The position numbers were made by a program, and so were the translations under genes. Of a DNA stretch of 45,087 bases, positions 33,333-42,601 are shown one piece after another (within the stretch, counting starts at the first letter, position 1; every line of letters begins with the position of its first letter). The notes beneath the pieces are model-generated. The model had not been told where the DNA came from. It saw only the letters and a program-made list of their open reading frames with translations, and did not search any database. Source of the stretch: Nonomuraea aridisoli (lineage in GTDB: Bacteria; Actinomycetota; Actinomycetes; Streptosporangiales; Streptosporangiaceae); the NCBI RefSeq assembly GCF_003236395.1, contig NZ_POUD01000041.1, positions 1 to 45,087 of the forward strand, given 5' to 3'.

Positions 33333-34592
33333 ATGCGGCAGTTGGGTATCTGGGCGGGGCGCGTCGGCGTGGGGTTCGTGCGGTCGTGCGTGGTGGCGGT
33401 CGTCACCATGCTGGTCCCGGCCGTGTGGGCCGTGGCCGTGGCGTGGGCCATCTGGTGGGGTGCGGGGAATCCATGGTCGTGGCTGGGGCCGTTCGTGCTG
33501 GTGTGCGTGGGCACCCTCGGTCTGTCCCGACCGGTCTGCCGGCTGGTCCGCGTCCTGGTGGCGAGGTGGACGGGCACCTTCATCCCCGCCGGCTACCGGG
33601 AGGCCGGGCCGGTGGTGCGGATGTCCACCGGGTACTGGTGGAACGGCTTCTCCTACGAGCGCAGCCGCCGCGACGCCGTCCTGGATCAAAAATGGCGGGT
33701 CCGGTGGAAGGATCCCGCCGTCTGGCGTGACGTGCGGTTCACCGGGATCGCGCCGTTCGCCGCGGGCGTGGTGGCGTCCGTTCCGCCGGCTGGAGTGGTC
33801 GCGGCGGTCCTCGGGCTTGGCCAGGGGGTACTCGCCGCGCGCCTCTTCGGGGTACTCGGCTTGGTCGTGGCCATCGCCACAGCCCCGTACGCCTGGCGGC
33901 TGCTCGTGCCAGTGGCTGTCCGCTTCCTGCGCCCGTCGCGCGCGATGGCGATGACCGAGCGGGTGGAGGAACTGACCGCCCAGCGCGCGGACGCGACGGT
34001 CGCGCAGGCCGCCGAGATCCGCCGGATCGAACGGGACCTGCACGACGGGGCGCAGGCCCGCCTGGTCGCGCTCGGACTCGCGTTGGCGACCGCGGAGAAA
34101 CTGATGGAGACCGACCCCGACCAGGCGAAGGCGCTGATGCGGGAAGCGCGGGGCGGTGCCGCCGCCTCGCTGACCGAGCTTCGCGAACTGGTCAGGGGGA
34201 TCAGCCCGCCGGTGCTGAACGAGCGGGGGCTCGTCGACGCCGTCCGCGCCCTGGCTTTGGACGTCCCCCTCGACGTGGCCGTCAGCGCCGACGTCGGCCT
34301 GCGCCTGGACCCGCCGATCGAGGCCGCCGTCTATTTCGGCGTCGCCGAGCTGCTGACCAACGCGGTCAAACACGCCCAGGCGTCCCGGGCGCGTATCTCC
34401 CTCGCCCGGGACGACGCCGGCCTCATCGTCGAGGTCGAGGACGATGGGCGGGGCGGTGCCAATGTGCGCGCCGACGGCGGACTCGCCGGTCTGCGCCGCC
34501 GCCTTGCGGTCTTCGACGGCACCCTGGAGATCAGCAGCCCGCCGGGCGGTCCGACCCGTGTGAGAATGGCACTGCCATGCGACTCGTTGTAG
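33333..34592 (+). CDS. Sensor histidine kinase 2 (HisKA_3 type), 419 aa
   Basis: This membrane kinase has N-terminal hydrophobic segments near residues 15-40, 45-65, 140-165 and 170-195, and a longer loop (ARWTGTFIPAGYREAGPVVR) that may be the sensor. The phospho-acceptor His is in EIRRIERDLHDGAQARLVAL near residue 237; the N-box is AELLTNAVKHAQ, the G-box DDGRGGANV, and PGGPTRVRMALP closes the ATPase. I chose ATG 33333 with AAGGAAGAGG before it. Its end overlaps the response regulator start by 16 bases, so the two are coupled. Confidence 0.9.
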   Translation: MRQLGIWAGRVGVGFVRSCVVAVVTMLVPAVWAVAVAWAIWWGAGNPWSWLGPFVLVCVGTLGLSRPVCRLVRVLVARWTGTFIPAGYREAGPVVRMSTGYWWNGFSYERSRRDAVLDQKWRVRWKDPAVWRDVRFTGIAPFAAGVVASVPPAGVVAAVLGLGQGVLAARLFGVLGLVVAIATAPYAWRLLVPVAVRFLRPSRAMAMTERVEELTAQRADATVAQAAEIRRIERDLHDGAQARLVALGLALATAEKLMETDPDQAKALMREARGGAAASLTELRELVRGISPPVLNERGLVDAVRALALDVPLDVAVSADVGLRLDPPIEAAVYFGVAELLTNAVKHAQASRARISLARDDAGLIVEVEDDGRGGANVRADGGLAGLRRRLAVFDGTLEISSPPGGPTRVRMALPCDSL

Positions 34593-35224
34593 CCGAAGAC
34601 CTTTACCTCCTGCGCGAGGGGATGGTCCGCCTGATCGAAGCGTACGGGCACCAGGTGGTGGCCACGGCGGCCACGGGCCCCGAGACGCTGGAGGCGCTAC
34701 GGAGATGGCGCCCGGATGTGTCCGTCATCGACGTCCGCATGCCGCCGAACCAGTCCGACGAGGGCCTGCGCGCGGCCCTCGCCGCCCGTGCCGAGATGCC
34801 CGGGCTGCCGGTCCTCATCCTCTCCCAGCACGTGGAGCAGCTGTACGCCCGGGAGCTGCTGGCCGACGGCTCCGGCGGTGTCGGCTACCTGCTGAAGGAC
34901 AGCGTGTTCGACGCCGACCAGTTCATCGGCGCCCTGGAGCGCGTCGCGGACGGCGGGACCGCCATGGACCCGGCCGTCATCGCCAAGCTGCTGTCCAGCA
35001 GCTCCCCAAGCCGCGGACTCGAGCGGCTCACCGAACGCGAGCACGCCGTGCTGGCTCTCATGGCCGAAGGACTGTCCAACCAGGCCATCGGCCGCCGCCT
35101 TTTCCTCAGCGACAGCGCCATCAGTAAGTACACGACCTCCATGTTCGGCAAGTTGGGCATCGTCGACGACGAAGACAGTAACCGCCGCGTGCGCGCCGTC
35201 CTGGCCTATCTGAACAACGCTTGA
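34577..35224 (+). CDS. NarL/LuxR-family response regulator 2, 215 aa
   Basis: The receiver domain (residues 1-120) carries VVAEDLYLL, the phospho-acceptor Asp in VIDVRMPPN and the Lys of YLLKDSVF. The LuxR-type helix-turn-helix (about 145-200) reads LTEREHAVLALMAEGLSNQA and FLSDSAISKYTTSMFGKLGI. The start ATG lies inside the 3' end of the kinase gene. It resembles the regulator at 2449-3135 closely, so this is a second copy of the same type of system with a different sensor. Confidence 0.9.
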   Translation: MRLVVAEDLYLLREGMVRLIEAYGHQVVATAATGPETLEALRRWRPDVSVIDVRMPPNQSDEGLRAALAARAEMPGLPVLILSQHVEQLYARELLADGSGGVGYLLKDSVFDADQFIGALERVADGGTAMDPAVIAKLLSSSSPSRGLERLTEREHAVLALMAEGLSNQAIGRRLFLSDSAISKYTTSMFGKLGIVDDEDSNRRVRAVLAYLNNA

Positions 35225-35582
35225 CCGGGCGCCTGGCACGTTCACCGGCCCCACTCATACCCGCCGATCACGGCCCCAGCCACGGCCCCGCCCTCGCTGT
35301 CGTCGGCATCCAGGCCGTCGCGCTGGACTGGTTCTTGGCCACCCGCCGCCCGGCCAGGCGGCGGCGAAATCGTTACGCTGGCGCTGACCTCAAGGGCAGG
35401 CCCGCCGGCCACGGTTGTCCGGAAAGGGATCTCTTCGATACTGGCAGGCCATACTGGCGGAGCTGACGGACCGGATCGAAAGCATGGTGATCAACAATCC
35501 GGCGCGGCAGCGGCCCGCGAAAGCGGAGCGGCGGCCACGATCATGGTTCTTCCAGGTCGAGGGTGTCAGGGGTTGATCAGGT
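35225..35582. other. 358-bp stretch, only a gene scrap
   Basis: Around 35437-35577 one plus frame reads RYWQAILAELTDRIESMVIN without a start codon, possibly a decayed gene. Nothing else is recognisable. Confidence 0.25.
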
Positions 35583-36073
35583 GGTGCCTGACTCGTTCAC
35601 CAGGTTTGGGACGTGCGCGAGGTCGCCGACGGGCTGGAGGTGACCATCCGCACCTCCAAGACCGACAAGGACTCCACCGGCGAGATCATCGCCATCCCGC
35701 GCGGCACCCATCCGCTCACCGATCCGGTCGCCGCCTGGCGCGACTGGCTTCATTGCTCGACCAGGCCGGACACACTTCTGACAGGCTGCTGCGCCGAATC
35801 AACCGGCACGGCACCGTCGGTTCCTCCCTGGGCGCCGACGCGGTCAACGTCATCGTCCGCGACCTGGCCGTCCGCGCCGGCGTGCCCAGTGCGGAGACCA
35901 TCACCGCGCACAGCCTGCGCGCGGGCGGCGCCACCGTCGCCTACGCCGCCGGCGTCCCGGTCGCCGTCATCGCCAAGCACGGCCGCTGGGCCCCGGCCTC
36001 ACCCGTGGTCTTGCGCTACATCCGGGCCGTGGACCGCTGGCGCGACAACGCCATGCGTAACGTGGGGCTCTGA
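35583..36073 (+). pseudogene. Tyrosine-recombinase relic C
   Basis: The first frame reads REVADGLEVTIRTSKTDKDS and continues to WRDWLHCST; near 35760 it changes to another frame that reads LLDQAGHTSDRLLRRINRHG, then TAHSLRAGGATVAYAAGV, AKHGRWAPASPVVLRYIRA to a stop at 36073. The HSLRAG box, the HGRW and the Tyr of LRYIRA are integrase active-site features. The core-binding domain is missing. It belongs to a different subgroup from relics A and B. Confidence 0.7.
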
Positions 36074-36186
36074 CCGGTCAAAAGGCGACTACCGAGGCCA
36101 GAAGGCCACACGGCGTCGCCCAGTCTCAGCGCTGGTCGTCCGCGTGGAAACGCTCGCGCAGCAGGTAACGCTCCGGGGGCAACTGG

Positions 36187-36262
36187 GAATCTGCAACGAG
36201 ATGTCAGCGGCTGGACCAGGACACTCTGCAGTCGGTGTCAGTGAATCTGCACGAGGTGTCAG
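36187..36262. repeat. Three degenerate 20-21-bp direct repeats, probable IS end
   Basis: Copies begin at 36187, 36221 and 36243 and share the pattern xCTGCA...GxTGTCAG. Multiple short terminal repeats of this kind are typical of IS21-like element ends. The reverse complement resembles 43352-43386 closely, so two ends of related elements are present. No matching transposase gene is in the window. Confidence 0.5.
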
Positions 36263-36469
36263 TAGGGTCCACGCTGGTGGACAGGTCGATCACTGGTTCA
36301 TGCTGGGTAACGAGGCCGCTGGTCAGCCCTACGCCGCAACGCATCACCCGGTACCGGTCCGGGAGAGTAGGGGTGCTGGAAGAGGTCGTCGGGGATGGTG
36401 CGTCACGGGCGGGTTCGCGCGTGGGTCCCGTCTGCGCCGGCCTCCTCACGCCGGCCCGGTGCTGCGTCC

Positions 36470-37060
36470 GCGCGTCCGTCGCCAGTGACATCGGAGAAGA
36501 TGCCGTGGGTGCCGAGGTAGGGGCCGTGCGTGCAGTCTTTGTTCGGCAGGAACGCCGGGACACGCACCATCTTCATTGCCCAGACCCGTTCGGCCGCCGG
36601 TTCCGGATCCCTCTCGCCCGCGTAGTCCAGGCCCAGTGAGATCGAGTCATCGACCCGGAATCAGACGGAGCCCGAGTCCCGGCCCGGCGCCGGCCTGGTG
36701 GGATCGGGCACGATGGGGGACTCGGTCAGGCCGACCCTGTCGACGACGCCGAACGTGGTCTGCGTCGTCCTTCCGGACTTCGTCACGAGGGTGTCGATCG
36801 TCGGGTCAGCGATGCCCGAGGAGCCGATGAGCTCTCCGCTGGCGATGTTAGCCAGGGCAAGCTCGGTGGCGTTGATTGCTTAGCGGCGTAGTACCCCCTC
36901 CAGCTTGCCTTCAACGCCGTCCTCGGCGACCAGGATGGTGTTGATGTGCAGGGTCGCCTTCTTGGGGGTGAAGCCGGGGGAGGCGCGCCCGGGGTGGTCC
37001 GCGGATCCCGCTGTGCGGTGCGGGTCTGACGGGAGCCTTGCCGATTCCCGGATATGGCAC
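36470..37060 (-). pseudogene. Decayed trypsin-like protease / FG-GAP gene
   Basis: One minus frame is coding-like over about 590 bases but is broken by TAA near 36880 and TGA near 36661. It reads TLHINTILVAEDGVEGKLEG, stop, ELALANIASGELIGSSGIAD, VTKSGRTTQTTFGVVDRVG, stop, then ISLGLDYAGERDPEP and FSDVTGDGRADAA. KSGRTTxxTxGxV resembles the segment before the active Ser of actinobacterial trypsin-like proteases, and DVTGDGRADA resembles FG-GAP/VCBS repeats. The two parts may come from one or two genes. Confidence 0.45.
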
Positions 37061-37061
37061 A

Positions 37062-37457
37062 ACCGAATTAAATGCCTGTCGAGTTGTTGGTGCCGTTTCG
37101 TCCATCGGCAGCGGCCAGGGCGGTGATGCGAGCGCCGAGATCATCGCCGACCTCGCCGCCGAACTCGAGCAACTCCCTGGCGTCGTGGCCGGCCTGGCCG
37201 CCGCCCCGCCCCCGAGCAAGGCCGCGAAGTCCGAGCCGCCACCACGACCGTGGTCCTGGCTGCGCATGTCCCACGTCGATAAGGCCGATCGGCTTGCCGA
37301 GCTCGGCGACCGGCTGATGCAGGTGCTGTGCGCCTGGCCACCGCCCAGCGCGCCATCCTGCCATGCTGGATGCGCCACTGGGACGTCATCGAGGAGCTCT
37401 CCATGCTCTACTGCTGCTGGCGGACGGCCTACCTGTGGGAGGAGGCCACCGCCGGAG
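37062..37457 (+). pseudogene. DUF4913-like gene fragment cut by the IS
   Basis: The frame reads AEIIADLAAELEQLPGVVAG and SWLRMSHVDKADRLAELGDR, then changes frame near 37328 to RLATAQRAILPCWMRHWDVI and SMLYCCWRTAYLWEEATAGA. This pattern recalls DUF4913 proteins of actinomycete plasmids and integrated elements. The IS5-type element begins at its last codons, so the C-terminus is lost. Confidence 0.4.
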
Positions 37458-38273
37458 CTAACGCAATGAAGTGAGACGCCGCCAGCAGATGAGTGCGCAC
37501 GCCAGCTTGAGGAAGGCCTCGTGGATGTCGGCGCGGACTTCCCAGCGGATGTGTAAGCGCCGGAAGGCGTGCAGCAGGGCGAAGGTCTGCTCGACGACCC
37601 GGCGTTGTTTGCCCAGGCCGGAGCCCGTGCTCGGTGCCGCGGCGGGCGATCAGCGGGCGGATCCGCAACTCTCGGACCAGGCGGCGGTACTTGTCGTGGT
37701 CGTAGCCGCGGTCGGCGAGCACCGCGTCGGGACGCTGGCGGGGTCGGCCGCGCTTGCCGCGCACCTTCGGGATGGCCTTCAGCAGCGGGCGCAGCTGCGT
37801 GACGTCGTTGCGGTTGGCACCGGTCAGGATCACCGCGAGCGGAATGCCGGTGGCCTCGGTGATCAGGTGATGCTTGCTGCCGGCCCGCCCTCGATCGACC
37901 GGGGACGGGCCGGTCTGCGGCCCCCTTTTAGCGCTCTGATCTGCGAGGAGTCCACTGCAGCTCGGGAGAAGTCGAGGGCGTCGGCTGCCCTCAGCCGATC
38001 GAGCAGCACCTCATGCAGCCGCTGCCACACGCCGGAGGCGTTCCACTCGGCCAGCCGCCGCCAGCACGTCATGCCCGAGCCGTAGCCGAGTTCCTGCGGC
38101 AGGTGCTCCCAGGCGATCCCGGTGTGCAGCACGAACAAGATGCCCTGCAACGCCAGCCGGTCATCCAGCCGTTTGCGTCCCGGATGCCGGAACCGGCGCT
38201 GACGCTGCGGCACAAGCGGCTCGATCACCGCCCGCAGTTCGTCACTGACCTCCCACGGCTTCAGCTTGGCCAC
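37458..38273 (-). pseudogene. IS5-family transposase with two frame changes
   Basis: From GTG 38273 the first frame gives the N-terminal domain (VAKLKPWEVSDELRAVIEPL, then GMTCWRRLAEWNASGVWQRL, and the first catalytic Asp in AAVDSSQIRALKGG). At the run CTAAAAGGGGGC (about 37921-37933) a -1 shift is needed to continue into PQTGPSPVDRG and HHLITEATGIPLAVILTGAN; a programmed frameshift at this point is known for such elements. Then DAVLADRGYDHDKYRRLV follows with the second Asp. A further extra G near 37630 shifts RGTEHG away from the expected SGLGKQRRVVEQTFALLH, so this copy is probably inactive. Confidence 0.75.
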
Positions 38274-38334
38274 CCGTGCCCCTCCCGCTCGGCTACAGCG
38301 AGAGATCAAAGCACAACAAAGATCATTCCGTTAG
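37458..38334 (-). mobile_element. IS5-family insertion sequence (about 877 bp)
   Basis: Terminal inverted repeats are visible: 37458-37470 (CTAACGCAATGAA) and the reverse complement of 38322-38334 (CTAACGGAATGAT), 11 of 13 matching. The element is filled by one transposase gene on the minus strand, and its size fits IS5-family elements of the two-frame type. No clear target duplication is seen. Confidence 0.7.
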
Positions 38335-38506
38335 GCGCTCTTATGCATGGCATCCCGTTCTACCCGAGGACGCCCGGCGTCTGACAACCGCAAATGCCGG
38401 CCCCCGGTTTACGAAAGGCCTTCGGGACCACGGCCATCCCTCCTGCGACCGCCTTCCGTGTCAGGGGAGAGCAATCGTCCCACATCGGCTCGCTGGCTGG
38501 CGGCGC

Positions 38507-39943
38507 TCAAGTTGGCGGGGGCACGTACACGCGCCACCTCTTGCCCTTGACCAGACCCAGGTCGAGCGGGGTCCAGGTGGTGAGGAAGGGGGCGGGGGGC
38601 CGCTGTGTCGTGGTGAGCACGCCGACCCATTCACGCCGGCCGAGAGCGGCCGTGATGGAGGACGGCACGGACACGGTTCCGCCGTAGTGGCGGTAGACGC
38701 CGTGGGCGGCGCAGCCGGTGAGGTAGCCGATCTGCAGGGCGTCGCGGCCGTACAGGAAGCACGGCGGGCGCATGCCCGCCCGTTTGAGCCGGGCGGCGAC
38801 GGCGGGCGCGGCAGCGCGGGCGGCGTAGACGTCGCCGCCCTCCACTACCAAGGTCCTGACCTGCACGGCGAAGTAGCCGAGCAGGCCGATGAAAGCGAGC
38901 ACCGCGCCGGCCCGCCGCCGGCACAGCCGGGTGACACCCGCCGCGACGGGCAGTGCGAGCAGGGCGTAGGCGGGCAGCAGGAAACGCGGGGCGGCGTAGC
39001 CGACGGTGAACAGGTAGGAGACGGCGAGCGACAGGCCGCAGGCCAGGGCCGCCACGACGGCGCGCCGCCGGGCCGCGGCCACGCCGAGCGCCGCGAGCAC
39101 CGGCACGGCCGCGAACCAGGCGGCCTGCGTGAGCGGCACTCCTCCGCAGTCGGTGCCGAAGCGGCACAGCAGGGGGCCGTTCAGGGCGCGTAGGTGGTCG
39201 GGCAGGCTGAAGTGCAGGCCGGTGGCGTTCTCGGCGCCCGCCGCGTGCAGGCGCGCCAGCGGCCCGCCGAACGTCCACAGCGCCTCGGCCAGCCACTCCC
39301 CCCAGCCGATCGCGAGTCCGGCCGCCGTGGCCAGCAGCGGGCGCGGGCGCCGGCGCGCGATCCCGTACGCGAGCAGGGGCAGCGCCAGCCAGGTCGCGTC
39401 CATCGGGCGCAGCAGCGACGCCAGCGCGAAAGCCGCCACCACCCCGGCCGTCGCCGCGCGTGGCTGGGGCCGGGTCTCGGCCAGGCAGGCCAGGCCGACG
39501 CCGGCGACGCCGCTGTAGGCGACCCACATGTTGGGCATGGCCGCGTTGGCGTAGAGCAGCGACAACCACAGGCCGGCGAACAGGGCGGCGGCGAGCGGCG
39601 CCACCACCCCGGTCCGCAGCCGGAGCCACGGCAGGTAGGCCAGGAACAGCGCCAGGCCCGACAGCAGGCTGAGATAGACGCGGATGGCGGTCACCGACGG
39701 GGTGAGCACAGCGATGGGGGCCGCGAGCAGCTGGACTCCGCGGGCGCGGGGCGCGGTGTACTCGGCGGCGGGAACGCCGCGGGCCACCTGGCTGAGGTAC
39801 ACACTCTCGTCCCAGCCGAGCCCGATCCTGACAGTCAGCGCCAGCTGAAGCGCCGTGTAGCCGCCCGCCACGAGCGCCAGCGCCAGGTGCGCGCGGTGCG
39901 CGCCGATCCACGCCCGCGCGCGCCCGGCCGTGACTTCGTCCAT
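38507..39943 (-). CDS. Polytopic GT-C-like membrane protein, 478 aa
   Basis: About ten to twelve hydrophobic helices cover residues 20-400. The first outer loop holds GLGWDESVYLSQVARG, resembling the acidic catalytic motif of GT-C-type glycosyltransferases (polyprenyl-phosphate-sugar-dependent mannosyl/arabinosyl transferases such as the GT39/GT83 kinds). A C-terminal soluble part (residues 405-478, PPCFLYGRDALQIGYLTGCA) follows. I infer transfer of a sugar to a wall polymer or protein outside the membrane; the substrate cannot be read. Start ATG 39943 is favoured, with GTG 39952 possible. It stands alone. Confidence 0.75.
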   Translation of the reverse strand: MDEVTAGRARAWIGAHRAHLALALVAGGYTALQLALTVRIGLGWDESVYLSQVARGVPAAEYTAPRARGVQLLAAPIAVLTPSVTAIRVYLSLLSGLALFLAYLPWLRLRTGVVAPLAAALFAGLWLSLLYANAAMPNMWVAYSGVAGVGLACLAETRPQPRAATAGVVAAFALASLLRPMDATWLALPLLAYGIARRRPRPLLATAAGLAIGWGEWLAEALWTFGGPLARLHAAGAENATGLHFSLPDHLRALNGPLLCRFGTDCGGVPLTQAAWFAAVPVLAALGVAAARRRAVVAALACGLSLAVSYLFTVGYAAPRFLLPAYALLALPVAAGVTRLCRRRAGAVLAFIGLLGYFAVQVRTLVVEGGDVYAARAAAPAVAARLKRAGMRPPCFLYGRDALQIGYLTGCAAHGVYRHYGGTVSVPSSITAALGRREWVGVLTTTQRPPAPFLTTWTPLDLGLVKGKRWRVYVPPPT

Positions 39944-40086
39944 GCCTGACACGCTACGGAGGGTGACATCAGAGGTTGTTCAGGTCACGGTTGGTGTCGC
40001 GCATTCCTTACGACCTGCGGCCGGCTGGGGGGCGCACTGCAGGTCTGTCGCCAGCGCCCGCGTCCGGAACCTTCGCGTACAGCTCC

Positions 40087-41667
40087 TTGGCTGCGCTGGA
40101 GCGACAAGGACGGCGACTACACCGTTCTCGAACAGAAGGGCGCCCACCAGACGCCGTTCAAGCTCGGCAACACCGCCGAGCATGGTCTGGTGTTCACCTT
40201 CACCGGCGCCGACGCCACCAATGCGACGGTCGAGGGTGTCCTGTCCGGAGTCGAGCCGCCGGTCGACGCATGGTTCCACCTGGCCGGCGTGTACGACGCG
40301 GCCACCCGGACGGCCACCTTGTACCTGAACGGGGTACAGGCCGGGACAGCGCAGTTGTCCTTCCCCTCCTGGAACGTTCAGGCCCCGCTATGGATCGGGG
40401 CGGCGATGGCAGGGAGCCTACCCAGGGTGCGGCTGCAACTGGTGCCTTCAGTTACGACCGCATCAACCTGCAAACATGCCAGGTCAGCGGAAGCGAAACC
40501 GGGTATGGCGAGTATGATGCGCGTATCCGCGAGCTGCCGTACAACTCCTGCTGGTCCTCCTACATGCAAGTGAACGACTACGTAGAGGATGAGTCAACCG
40601 GCACATGGTTCAAAGCTGGTTGTAAAAGCGCGTTCAAGAATCCTGTCCTCAAATGGGGCTGCAAGCAGATGGGTGAGGCGTTCGATGAAGACCTCGCCCT
40701 CCGCTTCCGGGCCACAGTAGTCATCCACAGCTATCTCGGAGATGCGACCGGGACCGGTGTGGTGGGTGGAGAATCCGGCATCAAGCCGACGGACATGAAG
40801 ATGTTCATCCAGCTCGATGATTTCGCACTTATCGATGAAAATGGGTGGGCGGTAAAGCCTGGCAGCCAATTGAGCGGTATGCCCATTACAACGAGGCTAT
40901 ACATCCCGAAGGGCTGCACAACTAGCGACGGAGAGAAAAAGAAGGATATCTCCACCTGGCAATCCAGCTCGTACGATATCTTCAAGCTTCAAGCGAATAT
41001 CGCTAGTTCGAGCGTACGCACCTGCGCGCTCCACCCGGAAGTCGTGTTTTATACCGACTCTGGCCTGCAGTGGTTGCGCCTGCCCCTCTTCAGCCAGAAC
41101 GTCATTGACGTCAGGAGCGAGTGGGTCGGCGTCGCACGCGAGGGTGACGGTGTGCCCGTGGGCTGGAAGCGGTGGATGCCCCACTTCCGCTGCGACAAGC
41201 TCGCATTCGGCGCCACTAACTCGCAGGTTGAGGACCGAGCCGGCGGCTGTATCAATACCAGGTCGAAACCCGTGTTCTTCATGTCCACGGAGAGCGGCGC
41301 GAGACATCCAGAGGTGGCCCAGCACATCAAGGACTCCCTCAACCCCGCAACAAACAAGAGGACTAATCCCCCTAAACGCGAAGGGCAGCTCGAGGTTCCG
41401 AACCCGCCGATCAAAGATGTCCTCGGCACTAAGCTGCCCAAAAGCATCCCAGGCAACTGGGCGGCTCCTGCCGGTAGCGATGCAGGCAAACCGTTGCACA
41501 GAACTACCAGCGCCGACGACAACAAAGCCAACCGGCTTGTGTTCTCGAGACGTTCATTCACCGAGCCCGGAACAGGGAAAGTAGGCCGGATGACAAGGCG
41601 TCCAACTATTGCAAGTACTACGATTGGGAAAAATACATCGCCCCTAAGGTCCGCTGGCAGGACCTGA
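40087..41667 (+). pseudogene. LamG-domain exoprotein with nuclease-like tail, frameshifted
   Basis: From about 40087 one frame gives a LamG/concanavalin-like domain (GDYTVLEQKGAHQTPFKLGN, VDAWFHLAGVYDAATRTATL, YLNGVQAG, PLWIGAAMAG). Near 40420 it changes frame to a long Cys/Trp-containing region (SYDRINLQTCQVSGSETGYG, then FRCDKLAF, GCINTRSKPVFFMS) and a tail with GNWAAPAGSDAGKPLHRTTS and DNKANR. This architecture matches large secreted actinobacterial proteins that end in a NucA/NucB-type DNase; here the DNase active-site part is lost after 41580. The start is also missing. The region is less GC-rich than its neighbours. A SUKH immunity gene lies next to it. Confidence 0.55.
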
Positions 41668-41798
41668 ACTGCGATGATATTCACAGGACTTTACTGTTAC
41701 TCTGTCCACGCCAGTGGACTTGACAGGCGTCGGGTATCAGTCGGTCTTCAACTCATATGCTGCGAGGTCCCAGAAGGACTTAAACCGAATAGCGCCGG

Positions 41799-42320
41799 CT
41801 AGCCATGGTGCGAGATACCAGGCTTCCCACTCACTTCGGAGGTTCTGACGTGGGGATTGAGGAGGGCGACCCCGTCATCCCAGTATCCGATCAGAAGGGT
41901 GTCCGGCACATACTCCCTTCTAAAGTGGCCGGATTCCTGCTCGGGCCCATACACAAGGTAGAGCTCGTCGGGCACACTCCACGAGTCCGCCTTAGGTCCT
42001 GACCAGATCTCGGCCTCCAAAGGATCGACCTCACGAAGCCAGCCGACCTCTTCAGTGCGCAGCAAGCAGCATTCATCGTCGCTACCCCACCCGTTAGCGA
42101 ACAGAAGGAACTGCCTGTAACTCGGCGGCAACTCCAGGCCCACCCGCTCTTCAAGCTGGGTCACCTCTGCCTCGGTAGCCGGAGGATACAGCTCGCCGAG
42201 TGGACTGATCGCTGAGTATCGAGAACTGTCGGTCGCCGGATGCCTTGCAGGGAAATGTCCAGACCATGCGTATTGGGCACTCATGGTGAAGAAGATATCC
42301 CGCTTGAGTGACTGCTGCAC
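41799..42320 (-). CDS. SMI1/KNR4 (SUKH) family protein, probable immunity protein, 173 aa
   Basis: The SUKH-1 fold signature PPATEAEVTQLEERVGLELP, followed by PSYRQFLLFANGW, lies near residues 47-80, and a C-terminal VPDTLLIGYWDDGVALLNP strand completes the domain. SUKH proteins neutralise secreted or contact-delivered toxins, often nucleases. The gene converges with the decayed LamG/nuclease gene (131 bases between the ends), so it may have been its immunity partner and has outlived it. The start is uncertain: GTG 42320 is listed, ATG 42284 is equally possible, and neither has a strong ribosome site. Confidence 0.78.
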   Translation of the reverse strand: MQQSLKRDIFFTMSAQYAWSGHFPARHPATDSSRYSAISPLGELYPPATEAEVTQLEERVGLELPPSYRQFLLFANGWGSDDECCLLRTEEVGWLREVDPLEAEIWSGPKADSWSVPDELYLVYGPEQESGHFRREYVPDTLLIGYWDDGVALLNPHVRTSEVSGKPGISHHG

Positions 42321-42505
42321 CTGCAGTGCTATGGCCGTGACAGTTCGAGGTGTGAACCAGCGGTTACCTCACGTCGATGACGATCACGGTGATGTTGTTG
42401 GGCCACCACCCTCCAGCGTGAGAAAGACCAGACGCTCGGCCGCATCCTCCGCCGGCTTTGCTGGGTCCAGGGTGTCCCGTTTTGCGCCGGCAGGCACCAC
42501 GCCGC

Positions 42506-42601
42506 TGAGTCAAGAACGGCAAGGCCATCGGCGGCGCCACCGTCACCGACCCGGTCATGTTGTCCATGACGCTGCATCTGTGCGATCAGGACCTACTGTC
42601 C
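42506..42601 (+). pseudogene. Serine-recombinase scrap
   Basis: The frame reads KNGKAIGGATVTDPVMLSMT, then LHLCDQDL, matching the inter-domain part of the recombinase body in the chimera at 25111-26142 (KTIGGAAVTDEAMLSMALHL). Only about 30 codons remain. Confidence 0.65.
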
